The notes under the pieces were generated by a model. It was not told where the DNA came from. It saw only the letters and a list, made by a program, of their open reading frames with translations, and searched no databases. This document shows, piece by piece, positions 35,864-49,464 of a stretch of DNA of 64,000 nt. The position numbers and the translations under genes are program-made. The stretch's first letter is position 1. Each line of letters starts with the position of its first letter. Source of the DNA: Punica granatum (taxonomy: Eukaryota > Streptophyta > Magnoliopsida > Myrtales > Lythraceae). The stretch is taken from positions 4,030,001-4,094,000 of the forward strand of contig NC_045127.1 in the NCBI RefSeq assembly GCF_007655135.1, given 5' to 3'.

Positions 35864-38800
35864 TTACAGTGCAAGAAACAACGAGGCGACAAGGACCGGT
35901 AGAACCGAGAGGAAGATAGGGGCAGAAAGTTTGGGCTGGCCATTGCCTCTTGGGGTAGGGGCAGTGGGTATGTTTGCCCCTGGGGTTGGGGAAGGGGCTT
36001 TCGCTACAACGGCTGGAAGTGGTGGCTCATTTACATCGGAGTCCGTGAGGACTGGAGAAGGAGGCTGCGCGGGTGGAAGGTCTGAGGGGGGGATGAGCTC
36101 CACAAGGGACCCGGGTCCAACCGGAGTCATGTAAGCCGGAGTTTTGGCACCCAACCCAAGACATTTGTTCCCTGCATCAACCAAAATATCGGTCTCTGTC
36201 AATAAAGGAGAACAAGATACCAAAAGACAATGGAACTCCAACGATTGTAGGAAATCACGAAGAACATCCACATGCATGTAGGGCCTGCTGTGGTCCCAAC
36301 AATTTATGTCCATGGGTGTTTCATGGACCGAGTACATCATACTACAATTCCTCCGGTTCTCGAGTCAAATAATGGTAGAAAGAGGACTGGTGAATAATTA
36401 AGAGAAAAGGCCGTTTGCAGTAAGCTCTAGTATATGAGCCTTTTCACCCTTGAATTAATCTAGTGATGCATAAGAAGCAAACTAAAAGTATGATAACGTA
36501 TTCCTACATTAATCCAAGACTCCAAAAGCTCATCATCTAACGAGATATTTATAATAATACTCCTGAAAGGAAAATCAGAAATGCAAGTACTTACTTTTGT
36601 AAGTAGCAGCTGTCCTTGGAAAATCTGTGATCACGCCATCAACACCCGCCCCCGTCACAAAAGAGTTAATCTCAACAGTCGCATCTGAGAAGAAATCCCA
36701 TGCCTGGGATACAAACTCGTTGCTAAAGAGCTGTACGTAGACAGGAAGCTTGTACGCCTGTAGCTTCGCGACAGTATTAGTCCGCATGGTGAGGTAAAGT
36801 GAGTTTGTGGGTAGGACAGACATCTTTGTTACGGCAACAGAGTTGGCAAAGCTCTTGATGTCCTCCACGGTGGAGTTCGCGGCATCGCGAATGTTCTCGT
36901 CGACCTCATACACGAGCTCGTAGTTGCCATGCCCTTTTATCTTAGTTAGGACTGAGCTGTTGGTGGACTGAATCATAACCTTCATTGTCGTCAGGTTATT
37001 GTAGCCAGCTTTGCTCAGGACATCAAGGACAGCATCAGTTACACTCAGTCCCTGGTTCTCAGCGAGGTAGGTAGCGTTCTGGTCCAAGAAAAAAGAGAGC
37101 ACTGTTATATGCCAAATATCAACACCAAACAGTGGTTTGATATATTTGTATGGCCCACTTCGGTGAGCTGGAATGAAAAGGGAGTACAGTTCCACGACCT
37201 GTATGCTATTACATTACTCCCCCTTCATTCAATTATACTAAAACTTTTAATATTTAAGAAGGTGAATAAAAGAATCAAAGACATAGGCTTTAGAGGACAG
37301 ATAAATCAGATCAACTGCCCTTTTCATGGACTGAAGGCCTGGATAATAAAAGAGACCGTAACACATGTTTCAATTACCATACGATTAGCCAAAGACCCAC
37401 TTGAAACCCCATTCAAGAGACTTCAACAAAATTTCTACGAGAGAGTACACTGTGCAGGAATAAGAAATCTCTGCTAACTCACCTCTATGCGGAGCAGGAC
37501 GCCCGACAAAGAAGTATTCCTTGCCAAGGCTAGAAAATCTGACAAAGATACAAACTTCCCTTCCATTCTGTTTGCTGGGTTTCTGTACAAGGAGAAGGCC
37601 TGATAAGGGTTTGAGATTTGTGCTGCAGAAATTCAAAAAAGAAAGTGTCATTGCAGAGTGAAAATTCCAGTAGAGGAATCAGCGAAATCAACAATTGCTT
37701 ATATAAAGAGAGCCCCTAGTGATGGGTTGATAACTCCTGGCTACACAAGGACACTCAAAATAACAAGGAACTTGGCTAAATTGAAGAAAGAGCAATTCAG
37801 TCACAGAGTATGTAAGTTTCTTAAAAAAAAAGGAAGTTCTGAGTTAGAGCAGAAAGGATGCTAGACTTACGTGTCAATGATTGGACTTCGCTCCAGGTAA
37901 GGCTAAAACTGAAAATTGCAGGGCCGGGCCTAAGCTCCAGAATTGTAGTTGTGCGATTGCGGAACTCTGATTGGGCAATATTACTAGCTTCCATGAGATT
38001 GATGGATTGGAAGCAAAAAGGGACCCCATCCTTTGACATTTGAACAGGACAATCGATAACATCAGCCCCATCTTGTATAGCTTTTGTATATGCCTTGTCA
38101 GTGCAACTGGGATAGTCCCCACTTGCTCCATTATACGAGATGACCAAAAATTTGACTGTGGAAAGAACATATAATCATGTAAGTAAGCCTATATGCATTT
38201 CCTGATTGCTGATTCAAATTTCAAGAAATTAATAATACTTCAAGTACCTTGTCTTGAATTGTTTTTGCCTACATGAGCAAAGCAATCTGTACAGGAAAAG
38301 GGAAGTCAGCATCTTGAAGCTATTGTTTTTATGAAGTTAACAATTGCTACATAAGTGTGAGATCAACAATTAGTCCAAAATGTTAAACCAACACATAAAG
38401 AGCAATGACACTTGAGAAATTCCATTTTAATATAGTAAGCAACTCAGCAGGCTTTTGGGAAAATAAAGCAATTTTTCTGCTGAAAATTGTAGCATTAACT
38501 ACTATTATTATGATGTTGAAAAAGATGCCAATCTTTCCTTGAGGACCAGAAAAATTAACTTCCTCTACAAACTTAAATTACATTCCCAGCTGAAGAGGGA
38601 TGATTCAATTTGCGCATATTCTACGTGATCTCATAGAGTTTGATGTTAGGACTCACCAATGGCCTCAGATTGAGTAATGGGGAAATCTGTGAGCAAACCA
38701 TCGACAGAGAATACGCCATTGTCAATGTAGTGCAACGTCTCCTCTATGGGATCATAACTGTAATTGTAGCTCAGAGGTTGGTCGTTAACAAAGTCAGATG

Positions 38801-40770
38801 CATAAACTTCCAGTCCAATTTTATGGGCATCTGACACTATGGAGGAATAAGGTTGCACATAGTTTTCTGGAGTAACTGGATAAATATAAGCCTTTGGGAC
38901 GAGGATCCCTGAAGCAAATGTCTTGATGAATGCAAGGTTCTTTGAAAGAGAATCATAGGTCTGGCTGCGAGAAGGCTCGACAATATTTCGTGCCAGAAAC
39001 CTGAAAACCAGTTTTGTCCTGGTTCTATTAAATCGTGTCACAATACTCCTCAGAAAATTCACCTCTGGTGATGAGATGTAACTAACAGGCACGCTTCTTG
39101 AGGTAGAAAGCACATAATTTCTCATACTCAAATTATGTTGTGAGAAGAACTGGTCATGCTGCGTAAGTAATAGGACAGAATTATTAGGCTGAGGTAATAA
39201 CTGGCAAACTTAGCCATATAACCTAAGGCGTAGAAAAAGAAGGCACTGAGACTTGCAATATATCGATTACCTGAATGTTCAACCAGAGACCTGGTGGTTT
39301 CAACTGCTGAATCACTTCTTGAGCTGTAAGTATTGGTAAGAAATTTCCATCAAACCTAGGCGATCGAGAACCGATTCCCTGAGTTACTGTCCATGAACAA
39401 AGACACTATGAGAAATAAATTATGAATAGCCCTCAACAGCAGCTGTCAGACGGATACGTTAGCCATCTCTTCATAAGTAGGATACTAGGAATGCACCACA
39501 GTTTGTTACAACACAAAATGGTCAAAACGAAGGCTCGCGCATTCGCTTGGGGCATATATTATGCCACAAACCCATGAGATTTATTTTAATATTCGAAATC
39601 TCCCAAACTTAAAATTTTTTTTAGGACATACATTGTTAAATAATCCAATGACATTTATAAGCATAAAAGCAAAATATCTCGACACATCTCGTAAGCTGTC
39701 ACATGAATTAGAGGAATCTGCACGGAAGTAATGAATGCAAAGCCACAAAGAATCAAAAGAGAAGGTTTTTTCTGGGAAACTCAAACTTACAGTAGACGGT
39801 TGCTAGATCTTTGAGGGTAAAATCAATGGAGAACCACCCTTTCATGGACACACCGTTGACATCATAAGTTTTCTCTTTATCCCGGAAGGCGGATGCAATG
39901 CTAGTAGAGTTGTCTAGCCTGAGATCAGAAGCACAAATACCAGCCTCGTCTTTTGTCAACTGGACATCACACCACATGACCACGTCCGGGACACTCGTAA
40001 TCATTGCCAAGTTGTAAGCAAACAAGCTGGAGTCCGGAAATATCCCCGAGAATCCACCCCGTGCTATAACCAATGGCGGATTTCCTGCACAAAAAAAGAC
40101 AGGGAGTTCGCTAAGGATCGGCTTCATACTCGATTGCAACGGCCAGGTGAAGTACACTATTCAACTGGGAAGAGAAATAACTTCGCAGAGGATTTTGCGC
40201 AAAACACTGTTAATTGCTCGTTGATCTTTAGACTGACGCAAGATCTATCATAAACCTCAGCTATTTTCGACTAAAGAGAACATGAAAATCATCAGACACA
40301 ATTTGAAACAGAGCAAAAATCATTTCGTTTCTTTCCAGAACTGAAGAGATGACCGAACAGCCGAAATTAACGGTAGTTTCAGCGTATCTTTTAACGACGA
40401 GTTACGGCGAACACATAATTGAATGAACCAGATCAACCCAAAATTAAACGAAGTTTGCCAATCTTTCAGCTCATCCGAAATTAGCAATTCAGCACGAAAA
40501 AGGAAATAAAGCAGCACAACGTCCCCTTCCACCTAGTTTTCCGCTCCCACTCCTCTTTCTTCGCAACCAGCCTCACACAAGCTCACTCCCAAGTCGAACT
40601 GAAGTAAATGCATATACAGAACGAGTAAGCAAGCAGAGGAATCAGCTCGACGGTAGAGGTAGATTACCGGACAGAGTGAGCCATTTGGTAGATCCCTGAG
40701 CAGAGGCGAGAGCTATGAGGGAGCTGACGAGGAGGACCTCCAGGAAGGCGGCGGCGCGTGAGTTACACAT
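35864..40770 (-). CDS. GPI-anchored glycerophosphodiester phosphodiesterase-like protein (GDPDL/SVL)
   Basis: Cell-surface protein of the GDPDL (SHV3-like) family, linked to cell-wall and cellulose organisation. Exons 40770-40668, 40084-39791, 39386-39271, 39158-38657, 38286-38248, 38155-37871, 37622-37483, 37078-36595 and 36171-35864 close in phase and give 756 residues, the usual size. Residues 1-25 are a signal peptide. Two GDPD-like domains follow: the first from about 38 ([11 protein letters not shown]), the second from about 352 ([14 protein letters not shown]). A Pro/Ala-rich spacer and C-terminal hydrophobic tail ([20 protein letters not shown]) predict a GPI anchor. Catalytic HRG of bacterial GDPDs is replaced in both domains, as is normal in GDPDL, so enzymatic activity is doubtful. 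Exon 5 is a 39-base microexon. Many NxS/T sites are present. Confidence 0.93.
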
Positions 40771-40860
40771 TGCTCGCCGGCTGGCCGTGAAAAGGAGCTT
40801 CTCTGATGTCCGGCAAGTGGTATCTCCCTTCTCCAGAAACGCGTGTGAGATTTGCTCGGT

Positions 40861-40915
40861 GGAGGGAGGGAGAGAGAGGAGAGAGAGACAGAGAGAGAGA
40901 GAGAGAAGAGAGAGG
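40861..40915 (-). repeat. GA/CT-rich tract in GDPDL 5' leader
   Basis: Interrupted GA dinucleotides on the plus strand, hence CT on the coding strand, starting about 90 bases upstream of the ATG. Likely part of the leader or core promoter. Confidence 0.8.
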
Positions 40916-41963
40916 AGTTGCGCTGGAAACACTTTCTAGCAGGCCTTTTTCTAGTGAATTTATTTATTTATTTAATGTATATGATGTTTTTTTTTCTTTT
41001 TTGGGTTTTTTTTTGTTGGGGCCGGAGATGTCAGCGTACCGATCTCGATATTACGCGTTCGCACGTTAACTAAATTTTGGGGCAAGCCGACTCTTGTCGG
41101 CTGGAGCCAGCTGGCTTGTCCACGGTTAGTAAAATCTGTTTCCTTTCAAACAGCCTTCTTAACTCACTCCACCTCGTGTCTCTAAAGAGTCGATCGACTG
41201 TGCCATCTATGTTATTCAGGACCTGAGATTTTTATATGAGCCCAGCGGCGATTGACGTGCGTCACGGATGGGACAATGGATGATACAGAGTCCTCCCCGC
41301 AGTTATCTTGTCCGACAAGAGGAGGCCGCGAGTGCATAAACTGCGAATTTCTTGTAAAATCGAATTATGTTACCTAGTGAATACTTCGATATGTGAGAGA
41401 GATGCTTAGAGATCTGAAATGTACTGACCAGATATTTACTCAAGGCAATGAACATGCATGGGACGAGGAAGTTCACGCGTTCATATATGGAAGTTCGCAA
41501 AGAGATGAATCTAATTAGGTACGCCAATAAATAATAATTAGTCTTTAATTTTAGCTAATAAAATAAAATATTCATAAATGAAGTAGTCACGTATCCAGTT
41601 ATAAAAAAAATGAATAATTTACATATATATGGTCCCATTACCGAATTATATTTTGAATGAGTGTTACTTCCTTGTTAAAGTGATTGCATGCGGAAATCTA
41701 CTCGTTTCGAGAGTAATTTTTTACTTTTAAATATTTTGATTGGATATCACATATTCAAGTTGATGAGTAATATCCATTTACATCACCCATGCATGGAACC
41801 TTTCATGTTTCAAGATAAATAAGAGAGAGAGAGAAATTAGAAAAATGACTTGTCGTGCTTTACAATTGTATAAGACTTGGTCTAGTGAAAAATGCGTACT
41901 TTCCTTCCCTAATGTCGGTGCACCTTTTATGTGAAAAAGAGATCAATTTTGCAGTCTTATTTA

Positions 41964-42195
41964 GATTACGTTTAGTTTCATAGTAGGATTTTAAAATAAA
42001 ATTTTGATTTTGATTTTGAGTGGAATAAATGGGGCCCACCCTTTGACTTTGTATGAATTATGTTGTTTTGTTGTGGAAAAAAGTGATATAAATGGGGTTC
42101 ACTCTTTGACTTTGTATGAGTTATTTTGTTTTGTAATTAGTAGAATTAAATTAAAATTGTGATTCTAAAATATAATCTTGAAACCAAACAGGCCC
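41964..42195 (+). mobile_element. 232-bp Tourist-like MITE, copy A of inverted pair
   Basis: Preceded by TTA at 41961-41963 and followed by TTA at 42196-42198. It begins GATTACGTTTAGTTTCATAG and ends GAAACCAAACAGGCCC. Same family as 24043-24359 but without the internal 85-base duplication. Confidence 0.88.
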
Positions 42196-42198
42196 TTA

Positions 42199-42430
42199 GG
42201 CCCTGTTTGATTTTAGAGTGTTATTTTAGAATCACAATTCTAACTTAACTCTATCCACTACAAAACAAAATAACTCATACAAAATCAAAGAGTGGGTCTC
42301 ATTTATACTACTTTTTTCCACAACAAAACAACATAACTCATACAAAGTCAAAGGGTGGACCCCATTTATACCATTCTTTTTCAAAATCAAAATCTGATTT
42401 TAAAATCCTACTATGAAACCAAACGCAACC
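42199..42430 (-). mobile_element. 232-bp Tourist-like MITE, copy B of inverted pair
   Basis: Preceded by TTA at 42196-42198 and followed by TTA at 42431-42433. Its reverse complement starts GGTTGCGTTTGGTTTCATAG and matches copy A along its whole length with scattered substitutions. The two copies share one TTA between them. Confidence 0.88.
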
Positions 42431-44119
42431 TTAATGTTTATTCGGCAAACAACTACAACATCCGGTATAGTACGTTGGTGCACTGTATTATTAGTAAACG
42501 GAGTTTTAATTGTATTGACGGTACAAGAGAGTCTGAAACCTATTGGAAATATTTCGTGTATAGGATAAACGACGACGCAACACGCGCTAGTCTCAACTAG
42601 TGTCAGAAAAAAAAAAGTATCGTTGGTAAGCACGTGCTCGCTCGATCCTTGTTATGACCATTAACATGCATTAATCAGTCCCTAATTAATAATTGAACGC
42701 ATAAATGGATTAAGATAAAAGAAAATTCAGTCTACGATTTTTGTATGCATGCATCGGTCAGTAGAAAATTTGGATCATTTTCTATCTGAAATTGAAAGAG
42801 CTAAGTCGAGTCATCCCGGCATCATGTTAACAATCAATTTCATCTACTGGAAATATTTTTGTCAGATTAGCTCTGACCGTACAAGTATCGGAATCAGTGG
42901 AAGGGACTGTGCGTGCACTTATCCTCTGCTGGTCTACTCTCCATTAGCTCAGGTCAATCCAAATCATTTACTTCACCAAAAAAAAAAAAAGTTTCCAGAA
43001 AATAAAAAATAGATAAGTAAATTGTAGATTTTGACATAAAAATAACATAAAAGGGTCAGCCCAATAATGTAAGAGTCATGAACGCAGCCTGCTAGAGGCC
43101 AATCTTTGCAGATAATTAAGCAAATTGTTTATGCCATTAAACTATGGATGACTTGGGCATATTTCTTTGAGAGAAATTTACCACCGTCATTTTGAAGCTA
43201 CGCGCACAAATGTTATTCGAAACGTTAATATGCTATTTGCCTTTATTTTCAATTATTTTTGCATGTATTAAGTAATTTAAGTTATCATAGTTATTCCAGT
43301 TCATGCACCACGCGGAAATCATCGTTCTAAAGCGTGTAAGCCAAAGACCACCTATGGTCCAGATAGAGATGGGATATATGCAACTTACATGAAAAAGGAC
43401 ATGTACGAAAAGGTTTTCACACAAGTTCTTGATTATTTATATTTTCAACTTATTACAACTATTATTAGTGCCAGTAAAAGTGGACTTTTCCTTTATATGT
43501 GGAGCCTTTAGTGTGAGCTCCCACGCCACTTGATTAAAAAAAAAGGATAAATGTATGTTAATTAAAATGACTCAACGCTTATTTTTTTAATAAAATTTCG
43601 GATTCAGTATTATGAATATAAGAAATTTATAGTCGAAAAAGTTTTACTTTTTAGTAAATCGAATTTGGCTCGAATCTAAATTAACTGCTATCTGGCCGTT
43701 AAATTTTTGAATATTATGTAGTTAAAAAGAAAAAGGACACGGGAGTAGTAAATTCATGCCCCGCACATTGTACGCTACTGTATCGATGACTTGGTCAATA
43801 TAAATAAGAGGAAGATTGTCAGCTGGTCATTTAAAATTCAGGGAAAAAAATGACAAATGGTAAATTAGAGACCATCAATCAGGGGCCCTACCTAACTTCG
43901 TCTTTTTTTAATAATTTAATGGTCCTTATTCTTTTAATTCATTATATTATTTAGAAAATTAAGCCAATTTGATGGCGAGAGCGATAGATCAAGAAGGCTG
44001 ACCACAAAATTTTCTAACCATTTTAATCCACTGCTTGCCAATAGCGAACATTGAGTTTTAAAGTGGGAAAAGAAGGAATTATGAGCAAAATTACGGATTG
44101 TTAGTTAATAACTCGTAGT

Positions 44120-44480
44120 GGTTGTTTGAAAATGGAGTTGAGTTACTCAATTCCATTCTAAATATGTAATTTATTAATTTATTTATTTATTTAGGTTGTA
44201 ATAATAAGGTAGAAGGCGAAAAATAAAAAAATAATGATTATGTTGTTAAATTATGAAAAAAATGAGAAAAATAATAAATAGTTTAGAGAAATTAATCATT
44301 GTGTTGTTGAATTGTATAAAAAGTAATGAATAGATAAGAGAATTTAGTATAAAAATTGAATTGAATGATTAAAAAATTGAATAAAAGGAGAAAAATAATA
44401 ATTATATTATTGAATTGAAGATAAATAGAGTTAAATAGAGTAGAGTAAAAAAAATTCCAAGACCAAATAAAGTCTTTCGC
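44120..44480 (-). mobile_element. AT-rich MITE-like element (second family, copy 2)
   Basis: Its reverse complement aligns with 21418-21700: both carry ordered blocks based on TTCAATTCAATAA, TTATTCAATTTTTAA, ACAATTCAACAACA and TTTATTATTTTT. Ends and target duplication are not clear. Confidence 0.55.
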
Positions 44481-45351
44481 ACATTGGAAAATCAAATCCA
44501 AGCAATGTTTTCTGGCGTTGAACTTCCGAATAAAACGCACTCAATATTTCCGACATATAATTGCATATTTACCAGCATGCAGTGGCAAAACAAGTATTAT
44601 TCGGACATATCCAAGGATCATCGTGAAACTATAAGTCGAACAACATCCCGAGAAGAGTAAAACTATGATTGCTGATGAGCACTGTTATACAGCCAAATGA
44701 CTTTTATTTGATTTTTCGAGAAAAAAAATTTATGTAAATCGTCGGAACTTAACAATCTATGCATGTAAATTGCATATAATTATAATAATTTAAAAATAGA
44801 AAATTGGAAGACATATAGGGAGATCATTTTTCTCCCCACTCGAAAATTCATTAATTCTCGTATAAATAGGGTGTAATACAGTATCGCACGCCCTCATCTA
44901 ATAATCAAAATGTTATCGGTTTGATACCCATATTAAGACTACTTGTGCTCATTTATTAACTAATAGAGTAATATAATTTATATTTTATTATACTAGCCAC
45001 ATGAACTGTCCCTATAACTAGAAAAAAGAATTCATTAACTCATTAATTATTATTATTACTATTATTTTTCTTATTGTTATTGTGAAAAAAAAAAAAAACA
45101 GGGAGCAATATGGAGGAAGATTCCAAAGCCATCTGGCAGCACATGGGAAGTCGAACGGAAACGGACGACCGTGATTGGGTCATGACAGCATCGTGGGGCT
45201 GGTCGGACGCGCGCACACATGAATCGGCCCCCCCCAGCACATAAAGTTGCTGGTGCTCACGTTGGTGTGGACAATCTAGAATCTCTTTTTCGATAGTCAA
45301 TGACTTCGATGCAATTAATTGACCAAAAACAAGGTGGGAGAAAACATGTTT

Positions 45352-45540
45352 GGCAATCAATTAAAATGCTTTGAACGAGTATTATGGAGCCAGTATTTTA
45401 GTTTGAACGAGTAAAAATATTAAATGAGTGAAAATCAATTAAAATGAGTATTATTCGTTCACTTTGAACGAGTAAAAATCAATTAAAATGCTTGTAAGTG
45501 TGAATATGTAAGTCTATTATGGAGCCAGTATTTTAGTTTC
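45352..45540. repeat. Imperfect direct duplication, period about 135 bases
   Basis: TATTATGGAGCCAGTATTTT occurs at 45380 and 45515, each preceded by CAATTAAAATGCTT at a variable distance. It is non-coding. Confidence 0.7.
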
Positions 45541-46540
45541 AGATATCAATTGAGTGTTACACATGACGAGTAATAATCACTCAATATTTGGTCATGAGAA
45601 GCCGCGTAAAGAATGATTCAAACGGACGGTAACATTGCGGGATGTCTGTTTTTGTGCTGATAGCAACCGCCACGTACATATGACTCCAACCCGAGTTTAC
45701 TTGCCAAGGCAAAGTCAACATTATATATAATTATCAACATATATATGGAAAACACGTTATTTGTTTTTGGTTTCTTGATTTGTAATTTATGCCCAATGTT
45801 TGATTGGATTACAATATATGTATTACATTCTTGTTATATATATATATATTTATTTATTAATCGTGAAGCCCGTACGTTGCACGGGATATTAAATCAATAT
45901 GAAAGAAATTATAATTAAAAATTTTAAAATAAAAATTCTTCAAAGAATCAAAAGTGAAACAAAAATAACAAAATAAATGAACAACATTTACATTTAGTGG
46001 CAGATAAATTTACTTTACGTGAGTTTGTGTATAGGGGTAGCCTTTCAAGAGAGGAAACTCGCATCACCAATCTTGAAAAAAAAAAGATAAAAAGGAAAAA
46101 AAACTAGAGAATAGATATAAAAAAGAAGGAAAATTATGATAAAAATGAGAGAAAAAAATCAAAGTATAAATTTAATCAACTCATTTGCATTTAAGATATA
46201 TACGTTTCGAAAGCTCACATCTAGTTGTAGAGGTATTATTTGAGAGTTAGATAGATCACCGAGTATATGTGTGATAATTCATATTTATAACTATTATATA
46301 TAATCTATATTAAATAGAATTTGGTTTTTTTTTTGTGAAAAAATCTGACTTGTTTTGCGAAAAGAATATATAATTCATATATATAATATATCTATAAAAT
46401 ATTATTTAATCTATTTTTTAAAAATAGATTTCTATAAAAACGTATAATGTATATAAATACTTTTTCTTCCTATATATACTGAAGGTTGTCCATGTAACGT
46501 AATCATATTTTAATATATTTATATCATGTATAAATATATA

Positions 46541-47110
46541 TACTAATATACACTTATTTTCATGTTAATATCGATGAGATGAAATATTAATTTTAGTTTT
46601 AAAAAATTCAAGATTATTATGTAATATCTATACGTGTGATAAAATTTTCTTATTTATTTCAAATACATTATGTTATTTAAATTATAAAAATTAAAGAAAT
46701 CAAGAAATCAGATTTTATAATGAGATATATTTTAAAAATATTTTTTATCAAAATAATTTCGAAAATAAATAAATAATAAAAACCTAGAAAACTCCTTTTA
46801 GAAAAAAAAATGCTAATATATACTTCTTTTGATATTAATATTGATGTCACGAAATATTAATTTTTATTTTGAGAAATTCAAGATTATTAAATAATATCTA
46901 TAAATATGATAAAATCTTATCATTTATTTCAAATAATTATTTTATATACACTATAAAATTTAAAGAAATCAATAAATCAAATTTTATGATGAGATATCTT
47001 TAAAAAAATACTTTTTTATTAAAATTAATTATGAAAGTAAAAATAAATATTTAAATAAATAAGAACCTAGAAAATTCCTTTCATAAAATATATACTAATA
47101 TGTACTTATT
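46541..47110. repeat. Degenerate tandem repeat, unit about 270-280 bases
   Basis: A unit starting with CTAATATA at 46541 recurs from about 46811 and begins a third time near 47093. Shared landmarks in order: GAAATATTAATTTT, TTCAAGATTATTA, TAATATCTATA, TTTAAAGAAATCAA-like, ATGAGATAT, AAACCTAGAAAA-like. Extremely AT-rich and without coding potential. Confidence 0.75.
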
Positions 47111-49464
47111 AAATTCTATTCAGACACCAAGTGTTCTGAGTTCATATATTAGTATATTTATATTATGTTCGTTATTTGTATATAGATCTATTTGTTTTGC
47201 GTGAAACTTGTTGGATTGGGAAGTGGACCTAGAGAGACAATATGAAATCACATGTGATTAGGTATGGTGTGATCTTAGGATTTATTTACTTATAATTAAC
47301 CAGCCATTTCAAGCAAGCTCCGATTGACTTTGGTTTATTCCAACAACCAAAATGACCTATTCTTATTCTTTTTTTTTTGTTGCCTTAATTGCCAACTCGT
47401 GTACGTAGTAAGTAAAAGCAACTTCTGTTATTAATAATTTCGAATATTAATTAAGTTCTTCTACAAAATGCTAATATTATTTACCAAATGGAGGTCTAAA
47501 TAATACACTTCTATGTTCATAATGATCTCAATTATGTGACTACGTCAAATATGTTTGGCTGCAAATATCATCAATTAATTAAATCCATTTTAATCAATGT
47601 GACTTTATAGAAGCTTCATACTCAAGGAAAGCGAGAACATAGAATATTTATCAGCACATAGCAAGATTAACATAAACATGCACTTATAAAAAAAAAAAAA
47701 GAATCTAATTCTCCTTACCGAAAAAAAATTATCCTAGCATAATACCCGATTACATTACTGAAATAGCAAAATTCTATCACCACGTAAAGTTACAATTACT
47801 TTACGTTCGTGGTCCATAGGGAAGTAGTGGATCCCATATCTCTACAAACAAACACAAACCTAACGGTCGATGAACATAATATTGGTTCTGTGGAAAATAA
47901 TGAAGAAATATATAAGTTTCATTTAATAATTGAACAATGTAATCACATAATTGAATAAGTCAAAATTAACGATAAATTGGTAGAATTTTTTATCCAACAG
48001 TAGCTTTTGGAGCTTGGATGGATGAATTAAATAACCAGCTTGCATGTGCATTTGTCATTTTACTTTGATAAAAATAAATAATTAGGAAAAAGATAAAATT
48101 CTCTTCTTCTTCTTCTTCTTCTTTTATTTTATTTTATGTTTTTAATTTATAAATTGATGAACACTGAACTGAGGCCTATTCAATTACAACCTGTCAGTAT
48201 AATAATGGCACTGGGAAGCATTAGGTAGAGAGGTTAATAATGTTGACACAACCACAGCTTAAAAAATTATTATTTATTATTTTTTCACAATTTGTTACTT
48301 TTCCCAATTAAAATTGTGGAGAAAATGCTGTTTAGTGATCATCCCCACATATCAATTTCATGATTTCCCCATCCATGAAACATAAATAAAATGAAAGGCA
48401 TGTATTGAAGTCTCAGAAACTCGCATGATGTAGTGCTATGATGTTACCCATCGAACGATTTTCTTGAATTTTCCTTTTAAAGTATATATTTTTCTTTGTC
48501 TATTTAAATGGATTGTACACGCTCGATTTGAAACAAGAGATAATCACGGCCATCAAATGTCACAAATCCTGGATTTAGCCTGTAGTATTGTACACTCATA
48601 CTCGTGTTTCACTGCTTTCTCGACTTGGGACGGAGCTTAGTAAATCAAAGATCTATATGCAAGTATCTTTTCTCAACCGTGCTCCATTGTTTAGTGGATA
48701 TTGAGATTGTCTAATAACACAAACCGTGTTCGACACGAAGATAATCTCGAAGGAACGAAAAATCGAAGAAATCCATAGATATCGCTTTCCATATTCCGTG
48801 GGAGCTAGGGGGGATCCACGAGAGGCCGAGGAGTCAATTCCAATGTCCGGACTTGCAATATTTATTGTACCTTGAATTGGAATCTCCAACGGCAGTGTCC
48901 TTCTTCATTTTCGGGTCCTTTTGCCCTTTTCTCCTTTGCCCCATTGCAAATCCTAAATATCTTCGAACAATAATAGCAACTCTAACAGCCTGGCACGTTG
49001 GTTAATATTCACGGGTTTGTTGTCACACATTGCGTATTGACAATGACTCTATCTCTAGACAATTGCGTCATCGGTGATAATAGTGAAAGGGCAATGTTGA
49101 TGTCGTGATTTGAAAGGTGTATTCCGAAGTAAGTTTATACGTAACACATAATAACCAGTGTCGCAACGATTGATAGCACTAAGAGTGGACGTATAGGGCT
49201 TCTGGCGCGAAATGTTTATTGAATTGAATCACACAATGCTAATAGGATTACCAAAACGAGGATAATGATAATCGGGAAGCCAAATTATCAATGCAAAAGA
49301 AACATGCGAGGCAAGCCCAACTACAGCACAGTGGACTCTTGCAATCTGCTCTTAGCCCAATCAATGAGGCCCTGCAAGAAAATGAGGAACTTGTTTCAGA
49401 CCAGCTCGTAAGGTTTCGGGAATCCTACGCAACAAATGCGGTTTCGTATCGAGCTACTGAGTTT

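Larger units (their letters stand above)
40916..49464. other. Gene-poor, AT-rich region
   Basis: Over 8 kb with no supportable gene. It contains the GDPDL promoter, an inverted MITE pair (41964-42430), a second-family MITE (44120-44480), a 135-base-period duplication near 45350-45540, a GC-richer island near 45110-45300, a degenerate 270-base tandem repeat (46541-47110) and many poly-A or poly-T runs. A minus-strand 78-codon ORF at 48653-48889 has no domain I recognise. Confidence 0.65.

Noticed and set aside
48653..48889. Minus-strand ORF of 78 codons that briefly looked organelle-derived
   Set aside because: I could not match it to any plastid or mitochondrial gene by motif.
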